DNA from: Phocaeicola plebeius
GTDB lineage: Bacteria > Bacteroidota > Bacteroidia > Bacteroidales > Bacteroidaceae
NCBI GenBank assembly: GCA_022767125.1
Contig: JALEPZ010000058.1
Location: forward strand, 1 to 48,300
Length of the DNA stretch: 48,300 nucleotides
Direction of reading: 5' to 3'
Shown piece by piece: positions 24,176 through 32,904 of the stretch (position 1 is its first letter; every line of letters starts with the position of its first letter). Below the pieces are notes generated by a model that saw only the letters and a program-made list of their open reading frames with translations, was not told where the DNA came from and searched no databases. The position numbers and the translations under genes were made by a program.

Positions 24176-26125
24176 ATGAAAAAGATAACCCATCTCTTCC
24201 TGCTGGCAGCCGGCGTGCTGGGAACGGCTTCGTGCTCCGACTTCCTCGACCAGACCTCGCCCTCGGAACTGACACAGGAAACCATTTCCCAGTCCTCTTA
24301 CTACACCGGACTGACGGTCAACAAGGTCTATGGTGACCTGGCGAACGACTATACCTACTCTCAATACATCCCCATCGTGTGGGGACTGAACTCCGACTGC
24401 GAACTGGTGGACGGACTGGGCGACGACGCACAGAACACCACCAGCGAACGCGGTAACATGAACTACAACGCGAACCCCGGATGGGCCAACCTCTCCCGCC
24501 TGTGGGACAAGATGTATGGTGCCATCGAGAATGCCAACCTGGCCATCGACATGGTGAACAGCAGTGCATTAATCGCCGACGGAACCTCCTCCGAAGCCAA
24601 GGCAATGCTCCGCTATAAAGGAGAGGCACTCACACTCCGTGCCATGCTCTATTTCGACATGGTCCGCTTCTTCGGCGACATTCCCCTGAAAGTCGAATCC
24701 TCCAAGTCGGACCTGAGCAATGCCTATCTGCCCAAGACCGACCGCGATGAGATCATGGACACGCTGATGGTGAACCTGGAAGAGGCCATCGAACTGCTTC
24801 CCTGGGCCGGCGAAGTGTCTACCTACACCACCGAGCACGTCACCAAAGGCTATGCCCATGCCCTGCTGGCACAGATCGCGCTGACCCGTGCCGGATGGGC
24901 CATCCGTGAAAAGGCCAAAGAAGGATATGTGACAGCCTCCTACTCCGACCCCACGTACCCGACCCAGCGGTGCGACGACGCGACCCGGCGGGCGCTCTAC
25001 CAGAAGGCCCTGGAACACCTGAGCGCGGTCATCTCCAATCCGACACACAACCTGAACCCATCGGTAGAAAACGAATGGTACCTGCTGAACCAGCGGACAC
25101 TGGACCAGACGTACCGTGAAAATATCTTCGAAATCCCCATGGGACTGGGTGTGAGCAGTGAACTGGGTTACACCGTGGGCGTACGTATCAACGGAGCCAG
25201 TGCCCAATACGGGGTCAAAGGCAACTCATCGGGTAAGATGAAAGTGACCGCTCCCTTCTTCTGGTCCTTCGACAAGAACGACCTGCGCCGCGACATCACC
25301 TGCTGCAACCTGCAGCTGAGCGAGAGCGCGGGCATCCTGAAGGAAGCCATGCTGGGCAATACGCCGTTTGCCATCTACGTAGGCAAATGGGATATCCGCA
25401 AGATGAACGAAGAATGGCGTCAGGCCGCCATCGCTACCGGCAATGCCAAGTGGATGACGGGCATCAACGTGGTGCGTATGCGCTACCCGCAGGTGCTGCT
25501 GATGTATGCTGAGGTGCTGAACGAACTGGCCGGTCCCGACGGGACACTGGCAGGAGCAGCCGGCATGACTGCCCGTCAGGCCCTGGCTGAAGTCCATACC
25601 CGTGCCTTCGACGCTGCCCACAAGGCAGAAGCTGCCGCCTACATCAATGCCATCACCGGACAGGAAGCCTTGTTCAATGCCATTGTAGACGAAAACGCCT
25701 GGGAGCTGGCCGGCGAAGGTGTGCGCAAGTTCGACCTCATCCGCTGGAACCTGCTGGCCGAAAAAATCCAGCAGTTCAAGGACGACTATGTAGCCCAGAT
25801 GCAGGACGCCGAAAACGGCTACCCCGACAAGATCTACTTCAACTATTCGGACGATGCCAAGACCGTCATCGACCTGAGCAGCGTAACCTGGTACGGACTG
25901 CCCGACGGCAAGACCTCATCTGACTATCAGGACAGCAAGGCCTTCTTCGGCGCCGAACGTACCGACAGCTCGCAGAAGAACCTGCTGGTGAACCTGCCTT
26001 CCATCTCTTCCGGACTGGTAGGCGACAATGTGGAGGTGAAGAACCGCTATCTGCTGCCTATCGCTTCGACCACTATCTCCGCTTCGAACGGAACATTGTA
26101 TAACTCTTATGGATATAGTAACTGA
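24176..26125 (+). CDS. SusD-like surface glycan-binding lipoprotein
   Basis: 649 residues from the ATG at 24176; an earlier in-frame Met would sit inside the susC end and spoil the signal. The lipobox is GTASC. The TPR-rich body shows GEALTLRAMLYFDMVRFFGD and IPLKVESS, plus IRWNLLAEKIQQF near the end, all typical of RagB/SusD. It is the lid partner of the SusC barrel upstream. The SusD relic at 3358-3718 aligns with the GEALTLRAMLYFDMVRFFGD region but is clearly a different paralogue. Confidence 0.93.
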   Translation: MKKITHLFLLAAGVLGTASCSDFLDQTSPSELTQETISQSSYYTGLTVNKVYGDLANDYTYSQYIPIVWGLNSDCELVDGLGDDAQNTTSERGNMNYNANPGWANLSRLWDKMYGAIENANLAIDMVNSSALIADGTSSEAKAMLRYKGEALTLRAMLYFDMVRFFGDIPLKVESSKSDLSNAYLPKTDRDEIMDTLMVNLEEAIELLPWAGEVSTYTTEHVTKGYAHALLAQIALTRAGWAIREKAKEGYVTASYSDPTYPTQRCDDATRRALYQKALEHLSAVISNPTHNLNPSVENEWYLLNQRTLDQTYRENIFEIPMGLGVSSELGYTVGVRINGASAQYGVKGNSSGKMKVTAPFFWSFDKNDLRRDITCCNLQLSESAGILKEAMLGNTPFAIYVGKWDIRKMNEEWRQAAIATGNAKWMTGINVVRMRYPQVLLMYAEVLNELAGPDGTLAGAAGMTARQALAEVHTRAFDAAHKAEAAAYINAITGQEALFNAIVDENAWELAGEGVRKFDLIRWNLLAEKIQQFKDDYVAQMQDAENGYPDKIYFNYSDDAKTVIDLSSVTWYGLPDGKTSSDYQDSKAFFGAERTDSSQKNLLVNLPSISSGLVGDNVEVKNRYLLPIASTTISASNGTLYNSYGYSN

Positions 26126-26126
26126 T

Positions 26127-27758
26127 ATGAAACTGAAATACATCGCCGTACAGGGAGCCATGATGCTGATGGCTTCCTTCGCAGCCGTTTCGTGCATCGA
26201 CGGCAACGACTGGGACGAAGACAGCACCTACAACCGCCTGTTCAGCCCCACCGAAAGCAACGTCTCTGTTTCTGCCCAGGCCACCCAGGCCGAGGTGAAA
26301 TGGAGCACGGTGAAGGATGCTGAATCCTACATCATAGAAATCAGTACCGACAGTCTGCACAATGAAGCAGCCATGGGCGGTGCCAATGCCATTGTGTTCG
26401 GACAGGACGGCACCGTCACCACCAGCCCCTACACGTTGACGAACCTGCAGCCCGACACGAAGTACTTCCTGCGCATCAAGTCGGTAGCCGCTGCCAAAGC
26501 TGAGTCGAAATGGACCTACCTGACCGACAAGAGCTTCAAGACAAAGACCGAACAGATTATCGAACATTACGACGTGGCATGGAGCAACGTGATTTTGAGC
26601 TGGCCGGCCAATTCGGCTGTCGACCACATCGAGGTGCAGGACGACAACGGACAAATCGTCCAGACCATCATGTTGGATGCCAGTGCCATCAGAGACGGTG
26701 CCTACAACGTCACCGGTCTGTCGCCCATCAGTTCGTACCAGGTCACTCTCTACAACGGCTCTGCCAAGCGTGGTGTCATCAGCTTTACCACGCCGGCCAA
26801 AGTGCCTGATGCCGACAAGGTCATCTACCTGGCTCCGGCCGACTCGATCAACAATACCCTGTTCGAGGAACTCGCCGCTGAAGGCATCTCGTCAGTGACC
26901 GTGGCCCTGCCCGCCGGCAGTACGTACTACAATGCCTCCACCGTGACCATCCCTGACGGACTGTCCGTGAACTTCTACGGCATCGCTGGCGGCGAACAGC
27001 CCACCCTGGCCATCAGCCTGCTGAACATCTCCGGAAAGCATGACGTGCTGACCTTCGAGAACCTGACCATCACTTCTGCCGGAAAGGACGCCGACGGCAA
27101 CGACAAGACCGCCGAATACTTCATCAACCAGAGCACGGCCTGCGAAGTGGGTAGCATCGAGTTCAGCAACTGCCTGCTGGAAGGATTCACCAACACACCG
27201 TTCCGCCTGCAGGGCAGCGACGTGAAGGTCATCAATCAGCTCACGTACTCGAACTGCCTGATATTCACCTCCAACCTCGACAAGTACGCTGTCATCCATG
27301 TGGACGCTAGCAGCGGCAAGGGCGTGGTGAACAACATCCTGCTGAGCCGCACCACCGTAGCCGGCGCGTCGAAGAGCTTCATCTACTGCAACAAGACCGA
27401 CTTTAACTCGTTGATCATCGAAGACTGCACACTGAGCGGACTTTCGAACTCGGGCCGCTACTTCATGGACTGCGCCGCGACGAACGGTCCTTCGACCTTC
27501 ATCATCCGCAACACCCTGCTCGGCAGCCTGATGGAAGGCTCAAAGGGCGCACGCAGCAAGACAACGCCCACAGTGGACAACAGTTACATCACGACCGATG
27601 TGGTCTTTGCGGGTAACGCCATCGCCGGATTCAACGAGTATGACAAACCGGAGACCTCGCTGTTCAAAGACCCGGCCAACCGCGACTTCACCATCATCGA
27701 CAGCAGCTTCGACGGCAAGAAGAGCTGCGGCGATCCGCGCTGGTATTATGCCGACTGA
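26127..27758 (+). CDS. Surface lipoprotein with FN3-like and beta-helix domains (DUF4957/DUF5123-like)
   Basis: 543 residues starting one base after the susD stop. The lipoprotein signal ends FAAVSC with Cys23. Two fibronectin-III-like domains follow (about 38-125 and 130-210; VKDAESYIIEIS, LQPDTKYFLRIKS, VILSWPANSAVDHIEV, LSPISSYQVTLYN). The remaining 320 residues have short beta repeats such as LTFENLTITSAG, SIEFSNCLLEG and LIIEDCTLSGL, a right-handed parallel beta helix. The order and type match the DUF4957-DUF5123 lipoproteins found after susD in Bacteroides pectin loci. It probably binds pectic glycan at the cell surface. No catalytic residues can be pointed to. Confidence 0.78.
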   Translation: MKLKYIAVQGAMMLMASFAAVSCIDGNDWDEDSTYNRLFSPTESNVSVSAQATQAEVKWSTVKDAESYIIEISTDSLHNEAAMGGANAIVFGQDGTVTTSPYTLTNLQPDTKYFLRIKSVAAAKAESKWTYLTDKSFKTKTEQIIEHYDVAWSNVILSWPANSAVDHIEVQDDNGQIVQTIMLDASAIRDGAYNVTGLSPISSYQVTLYNGSAKRGVISFTTPAKVPDADKVIYLAPADSINNTLFEELAAEGISSVTVALPAGSTYYNASTVTIPDGLSVNFYGIAGGEQPTLAISLLNISGKHDVLTFENLTITSAGKDADGNDKTAEYFINQSTACEVGSIEFSNCLLEGFTNTPFRLQGSDVKVINQLTYSNCLIFTSNLDKYAVIHVDASSGKGVVNNILLSRTTVAGASKSFIYCNKTDFNSLIIEDCTLSGLSNSGRYFMDCAATNGPSTFIIRNTLLGSLMEGSKGARSKTTPTVDNSYITTDVVFAGNAIAGFNEYDKPETSLFKDPANRDFTIIDSSFDGKKSCGDPRWYYAD

Positions 27759-27791
27759 TGACCTTTCCCTAAAGGAAGCGTACATCTGAGG

Positions 27792-27879
27792 CAAACACAC
27801 CAAGGGACAAAGAGACAAAGGGCTGACAGGAATACACTGGACAAATAATAACTTTGTATCTTTGTCCCTTTGTGTGTTG
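27792..27879. repeat. Long inverted repeat inside the pectin operon
   Basis: CAAACACACCAAGGGACAAA and on to AGACAAAG (27792-27820) is complementary, with few mismatches, to the stretch ending CTTTGTCCCTTTGTGTGTTG (27852-27879). Arms are about 28 bases and the loop about 31. The right arm contains TAACTTTG (27849-27856) and TATCTTTG (27857-27864), both fitting the -7 box, so the element may combine a terminator or stabilising hairpin with an internal promoter for the two genes downstream. Confidence 0.75.
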
Positions 27880-27960
27880 ATTGTTTCAAGAGGGTGTGTC
27901 AGGACAGAAACAGACAGCACCCCAAGTTAATTGTTTACTGGAATACAAATGACCAAAGCC

Positions 27961-30510
27961 ATGAGAAAGAAACTATCCGGATTTATTGCCCTCTGCACGG
28001 CAGCACTGGCCGCGGCGGCGCAACCCTATTCCACCCCCGACCGCAGCTCCGTCCCGGCATTTCCCGGAGCGGACGGTGCCGGCAAATATACCCTCGGTGG
28101 AGCAGGCGGGAAAGTGCTGACCGTCACCTCTCTGGCCGACGACGGTTCCGAAGGCACCCTGCGCTGGGCCATCCGGCAGAAAGGGGCACGGACCATCGTC
28201 TTTGCCGTCAGCGGACTCATCGAACTACAATCGCCGCTGCGCATCCAGAACGACAGTGTCACCATTGCCGGACAAACCGCACCGGGAGCAGGCATCTGCC
28301 TGAAGAACTATCCGCTGAACGTGTCGGCCAATCAGGTCATCATCCGCTATCTCCGCTCGCGCATGGGGGCCGACATCCCCATGAAAGGAGACGATGCCAT
28401 GAACGGATTCAAGCACCACAAGGACATCCTCATCGACCATTGCTCGATGAGCTGGAGCACCGACGAGTGTGCCTCCTTCTACGACAACGAACGCTTCACC
28501 CTGCAGTGGTGCATCATCAGCGAAAGCCTGGCCCATTCCATCCATGAGAAAGGGTCGCATGGATACGGCGGACTGTGGGGCGGACAAGGGGCTACCTTCC
28601 ACCACAACCTGCTGGCCCACCATACCAACCGCACCCCGCGTCTCTGCGGCAGCCGCTACACCGGCCGTCCCGAAGACGAGAAGGTGGAACTGTTCAACAA
28701 TGTCATCTACAATTTCGGCAGCGACGGTGCCTATGCCGGAGAAGGAGGATCCTACAACTTCCTCAACAACTACTACAAGCCCGGACCCTACACCGCCACC
28801 AAAAGCTCGTACAAACGACTGTTCACCGCCTATGCCGACGACGGCAAAAACCGGAATGCGGAAGGGGTGTACGGACATTTCCACCTGTCGGGCAACTACC
28901 TCGATTCCACCTGCGAAAAACTCTCCGCCCAGCAACGGACGGAACTGATGAAGGTGAACCAAGACAATGCCCTCGGCATGGTATGGAAAGGAAAGGGCAA
29001 CCAGCCTGCCGACCTGCTGGCCGCAGCAGCTTTCGACATTGCCGAACACAGCTCCCTGCAACGCACCTGGGAAGCCTATACCGCCGTGCTCGAATCAGCC
29101 GGCGCCTCCCTCCACCGCGATGCCATCGACCGGCGCATCGTTGAAGAGACACAGAAAGGCACCTACACCTTCGAAGGCTCACACGGCAGCAGCCTCGGTA
29201 TTATCGACCAACCCTCGGATGTCGGCGGATGGCCGGCCTATGCTTCCGAACCAGCTCCGGCAGATACCGACGGCGACGGGATGCCCGATGTCTGGGAACA
29301 GGCGCACGGACTCGACCCCACCAATGCCAACGACGCTCCCCGCTACCAGCTCAGTCCCGACTATACCAATCTGGAAGTCTACCTCAACAGTTTGGTAGCA
29401 ACCCCCTCCGCTCCCCTCGGCTACGAAGTAGAAGGCAATTTACCGGCCTTCTACCTGCCGTTGCGGGAGTCGCTCACCTACCCGCTGGCCTGGGGAACAG
29501 ATAACGAAAAGGATTTCCCTGTCTGGCGGGAGAAGGCCCGCCGGCAACTTCTGGCGTGCCTTCGTCCTGCGCCACCGGCACCAGCTGCCTACCAACTGGC
29601 AGTCATAGATACAGAGCATCGGGAAGGCTATGCCGTCCACAAAATAGTCTTCAACCTCTCTGCCTGGTCGCGCGTGCCGGCCTACCTGCTGGTGCCCGAC
29701 AGCCAAGGGCCCCACGCAGCCATCCTGCTGCTGCACGACCACGGAGCCCACTTCTCCATCGGCAAGGAAAAGATGGTCCGTCCTTTCCATGTGACAGAAG
29801 AGATAATGACCGATGCCGACGACTGGTGCCGCCGTTGCTACGACGGACAGTATGTAGGCGATTATCTGGCCGCCAACGGGTACGTGGTATTGGCCGTCGA
29901 TGCCCTGTTCTGGGGAGAGCGTGGCAAGAAAGGTGGTTCCACCTACGAGGTCCAGCAGGCCCTGTCAGCCAACCTCCTGCAATTAGGGATGTCGTGGGGC
30001 GGACTCATGGCTTGGGACGACATCCGCAGTGCCGAATTCCTGGCTTCCTTGCCGATGGTCAAGGCCGGTCATGTAGGCGCCATGGGTTTCTCGATGGGAG
30101 CCCACCGCGCCTGGATGACGGCAGCGGCCACCGATGCCGTACAGGCAGCCGCTTCGGTCTGCTGGATGAACACCACCGACAGTCTGATGACCCCTACGAA
30201 CAACCAGAACAAGGGAGGTTCGGCCTACTCCATGCTGGTACCTGGGCTCCGCAACTACCTGGACTATCCGCACGTGGCCTCTATCGCCTGCCCCAAGCCG
30301 ATGTTTTTCGCCAACGGGCTGAACGACAAACTGTTCCCGGTAGAAGGCGTGCAGAAGGCATATGCCACCATGCAAGCGGTATGGGACAGCCAGCAGGCAG
30401 CCGACCGCTTCCAGACCCGACTGTACGACCTGCCTCACTTCTGCAGCCGGGACATCCAACGGGATATACGCGAATTCTTTGATACACAATTTAAATTGAA
30501 CATACCATGA
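27961..30510 (+). CDS. PL1 pectate lyase fused to an alpha/beta-hydrolase esterase (CE19-like)
   Basis: 849 residues from the ATG at 27961, which gives the best signal peptide (MRKKLSGFIALCTAALAAAA); two Mets upstream are possible. Residues about 30-430 are a PL1 beta helix: FPGADGAGKYTLGGAGGKVL, DILIDHCSMSWSTDE, GGLWGGQGATFHHNLLAHH and NRTPRLCGSRYTG. It cuts polygalacturonate by beta-elimination with Ca2+. A calcium-loop-like DTDGDGMPDVWEQAHGLDP sits near 436. From about 490 a second enzyme follows: an alpha/beta hydrolase with GFSMGAHRAW (Ser near 710), NGLNDKLFP (Asp) and LPHFCS (His). It resembles the Abhydrolase_7/CE19 group, which includes a pectin methylesterase; the exact ester is an inference. 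The stop overlaps the next start (ATGA). Confidence 0.88.
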   Translation: MRKKLSGFIALCTAALAAAAQPYSTPDRSSVPAFPGADGAGKYTLGGAGGKVLTVTSLADDGSEGTLRWAIRQKGARTIVFAVSGLIELQSPLRIQNDSVTIAGQTAPGAGICLKNYPLNVSANQVIIRYLRSRMGADIPMKGDDAMNGFKHHKDILIDHCSMSWSTDECASFYDNERFTLQWCIISESLAHSIHEKGSHGYGGLWGGQGATFHHNLLAHHTNRTPRLCGSRYTGRPEDEKVELFNNVIYNFGSDGAYAGEGGSYNFLNNYYKPGPYTATKSSYKRLFTAYADDGKNRNAEGVYGHFHLSGNYLDSTCEKLSAQQRTELMKVNQDNALGMVWKGKGNQPADLLAAAAFDIAEHSSLQRTWEAYTAVLESAGASLHRDAIDRRIVEETQKGTYTFEGSHGSSLGIIDQPSDVGGWPAYASEPAPADTDGDGMPDVWEQAHGLDPTNANDAPRYQLSPDYTNLEVYLNSLVATPSAPLGYEVEGNLPAFYLPLRESLTYPLAWGTDNEKDFPVWREKARRQLLACLRPAPPAPAAYQLAVIDTEHREGYAVHKIVFNLSAWSRVPAYLLVPDSQGPHAAILLLHDHGAHFSIGKEKMVRPFHVTEEIMTDADDWCRRCYDGQYVGDYLAANGYVVLAVDALFWGERGKKGGSTYEVQQALSANLLQLGMSWGGLMAWDDIRSAEFLASLPMVKAGHVGAMGFSMGAHRAWMTAAATDAVQAAASVCWMNTTDSLMTPTNNQNKGGSAYSMLVPGLRNYLDYPHVASIACPKPMFFANGLNDKLFPVEGVQKAYATMQAVWDSQQAADRFQTRLYDLPHFCSRDIQRDIREFFDTQFKLNIP

Positions 30511-32231
30511 AAAAACGATTTTTGCTCTACAGCCTTCTCGGCCTGTTGCTGCTCTCCGCTGCCACTCCTGCCTCTGTCACCACTATTTTCATGATCGGCG
30601 ACTCGACCATGGCCAACAAAGACCTGTCGGCGGGCAACCAGGAACGCGGATGGGGACACGTTTTGGGCGGCTTCTTCAGCGAAGACGTCCGCATAGAGAA
30701 CCATGCCGTCAACGGCCGCAGCTCCAAGAGTTTCATCGATGAAGGACGCTGGCAGGCCGTGGTCGAGAAAATCCGTCCCGGCGACTACGTCTTCATCCAG
30801 TTCGGACATAACGACGAGAAAACGGACGCTGCCCGCCACACCGAACCGGGCGGCAGCTTCGACGACAACCTCCGCCGGTTTGTCCGCGACACCCAGGCCA
30901 AAGGCGGCATTCCCGTCCTCTTCAACTCTGTGGTGCGCCGCAACTTCGGCAAGAACCAGGATGCCGTGGCTGCCGACGATGTCCGCAGCGAGAAAAGCAC
31001 GGCGGTAGAAGAAGGCGACACGCTGGTCGATACCCACGGATCCTATCTTGAATCGCCCCGCCGCGTGGCCCGCGAATGCAATGTCTGCTTTATCGACCTG
31101 AACCACGCTACCAAGCAACTGGTGGAAAGCCTGGGAGTGGAAGGCTCCAAGCGGCTCTATATGTGGATTCCCGCCGGTGTATCGCCCGCTTGCCCCAAAG
31201 GCCGCCAGGACAACACGCACTTCAATGTCTATGGCGCACGCCGCGTAGCCGCACTGGCTGTCGATTCTATCGAACGCCGCCTGCCGGCCCTGGCCTCCAG
31301 CATCCGCCGCTACGACTTTGTCGTTGCCAAAGACGGCAGCGGTGACTTCTTCACCGTACAGGAAGCCATCAACGCCGTACCGAATTTCCGCAAGAACGTG
31401 CGTACCCACATCCTGGTACGTCAAGGCGTCTATCAGGAATGCGTCATCGTCCCTGCCTGCAAGATTAACGTCGCACTCTATGGTGAGGAAGGGGCCGTCA
31501 TTACGGGCAACGGCTATGCCGCCAAACCCAACGGCCTGGGAGAAACCATGTCCACCTCCGGATCGAGCACGATGTATGTCTACGCACCCGACTTCTATGC
31601 CGAAGGACTGACCATCGCCAACACAGCCGGAGCCGTAGGACAGGCGGTTGCTTGCTTCGTCGACGGCGACCGCGCCCATTTCCGCCGTTGCCGTTTTCTG
31701 GGACATCAAGATACACTCTACACATACGGAAAGCAGAACCGCCAGTATTATGAAGAATGCTATGTGGAAGGGACGGTCGATTTCATCTTCGGCTGGAGTA
31801 CCGCTGTCTTCGACCGCTGCACCATCCACAGTCTCGGCAAGGGCTACGTGACCGCTCCTGCCACCGACCAGGGACAGCCCTATGGCTACGTGTTCTGGCA
31901 GTGCCGGCTCACCGCCGCTCCCGGTGTGAGCGGAGTCTTCCTCTCGCGTCCGTGGCGGCCCTATGCCCGGGTGGTGTATGCCGAGTGTGACTTAGGAGAC
32001 CACATTGCTCCCGAGGGATGGAACAACTGGGGGAAGGCATCGAACGAACAGACCGCCTTCTTTGCCGAGTGCCGCAACCACGGAGCAGGTGCCGCTACCG
32101 GCTCACGCGCCGCCTTTGGCCATCAGCTGACCGACAGTACCCCCTATCGTCCAGAAGCAGTACTGGCCGGTAAGGACGGCTGGAACCCTGTCGCCAACGG
32201 CAGCCGCCTCATCGGAGAGCAACAAAGATAA
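30507..32231 (+). CDS. CE12 rhamnogalacturonan acetylesterase-like domain fused to CE8 pectin methylesterase
   Basis: 574 residues with a signal peptide ending near ATPA. Residues about 25-255 are an SGNH hydrolase of the CE12 type: FMIGDSTMANKD (Ser), NHAVNGRSSKSF (Gly/Asn block), FIQFGHND (Asn) and DNTHFNVYG (Asp-His). It removes acetyl groups from rhamnogalacturonan. Residues about 270-560 are CE8: VAKDGSGDFFTVQEAINAVP, FLGHQDTLYTYG, GTVDFIFG and LSRPWRPYARV, the complete methylesterase active site. It is the last gene of the pectin operon, and shares a four-base overlap with the lyase gene. Confidence 0.92.
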   Translation: MKKRFLLYSLLGLLLLSAATPASVTTIFMIGDSTMANKDLSAGNQERGWGHVLGGFFSEDVRIENHAVNGRSSKSFIDEGRWQAVVEKIRPGDYVFIQFGHNDEKTDAARHTEPGGSFDDNLRRFVRDTQAKGGIPVLFNSVVRRNFGKNQDAVAADDVRSEKSTAVEEGDTLVDTHGSYLESPRRVARECNVCFIDLNHATKQLVESLGVEGSKRLYMWIPAGVSPACPKGRQDNTHFNVYGARRVAALAVDSIERRLPALASSIRRYDFVVAKDGSGDFFTVQEAINAVPNFRKNVRTHILVRQGVYQECVIVPACKINVALYGEEGAVITGNGYAAKPNGLGETMSTSGSSTMYVYAPDFYAEGLTIANTAGAVGQAVACFVDGDRAHFRRCRFLGHQDTLYTYGKQNRQYYEECYVEGTVDFIFGWSTAVFDRCTIHSLGKGYVTAPATDQGQPYGYVFWQCRLTAAPGVSGVFLSRPWRPYARVVYAECDLGDHIAPEGWNNWGKASNEQTAFFAECRNHGAGAATGSRAAFGHQLTDSTPYRPEAVLAGKDGWNPVANGSRLIGEQQR

Positions 32232-32278
32232 GGCTTAAAAAAAATGCACCGAGCAGGAACAATCTTTGGCATTTTTTG

Positions 32279-32286
32279 TACTTTTG
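32279..32286 (+). promoter_or_regulatory. Promoter -7 box of the xpt operon
   Basis: TACTTTTG, 46 bases before the xpt start. No -33 TTG at the usual distance. The leader is too short to hold a purine riboswitch. Confidence 0.55.
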
Positions 32287-32332
32287 TAAACTCTATAAGA
32301 ATTGAGTTCCTTATCCAACAAATGAAAAAACA

Positions 32333-32902
32333 ATGAAAGCACTGAAAGAACGGATCCTGCGGGACGGAAAATGCTTCGAGGGAGGCATACTGAAAGTAGA
32401 TAACTTCATCAACCATCAGATGGACCCCATTCTGATGAAATCCATGGCGGTAGAATTCGTGCGCCGTTTTGCCGGTACCTCGATCAACAAGGTCATGACC
32501 ATCGAGGCTAGCGGCATCGCCCCCGCCATCATGGTAGGCTATCTGCTGGAGCTTCCCGTAGTGTTCGCCAAGAAGAAAGTGCCCAGCACGATGGAGAATA
32601 TGCTCTCCACCAAAGTCTATTCATTCACCAAAGACCGCACCTACGATGTCTGCGTCAGCCGCGACTACCTGTGTCCGGGCGACAAGGTCCTGTTCATCGA
32701 TGACTTCCTGGCCAACGGCAATGCCGCCAAAGGCATCATCGACCTGGTACGACAGGCCGATGCAGAACTGGTAGGCATGGGGTTCCTGATCGAGAAGGAT
32801 TTCCAGCACGGAGGAGAGTACCTGCGCAACCAAGGCATCCACGTGGAGTCGCTGGCCATCATCGAAAGCCTCGACAACTGCCACATCACCTTTAAAAAAT
32901 AA
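32333..32902 (+). CDS. xpt: Xanthine phosphoribosyltransferase
   Basis: 189 residues, the family's usual length. It joins PRPP to xanthine to give XMP in purine salvage. The N-terminus [18 protein letters not shown], the segment [12 protein letters not shown] and the PRPP-binding loop [17 protein letters not shown] are characteristic. It is two bases upstream of a purine-type permease gene, forming the common Xpt-permease salvage pair. The pair stands between the pectin operon and its regulator and has no evident link to pectin use. Confidence 0.93.
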   Translation: MKALKERILRDGKCFEGGILKVDNFINHQMDPILMKSMAVEFVRRFAGTSINKVMTIEASGIAPAIMVGYLLELPVVFAKKKVPSTMENMLSTKVYSFTKDRTYDVCVSRDYLCPGDKVLFIDDFLANGNAAKGIIDLVRQADAELVGMGFLIEKDFQHGGEYLRNQGIHVESLAIIESLDNCHITFKK

Positions 32903-32904
32903 TC

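Noticed and set aside
32232..32332. Purine riboswitch upstream of xpt
   Set aside because: Only about 40 bases separate the expected RNA start from the ATG, too short for the three-way junction, and the conserved core is not present.
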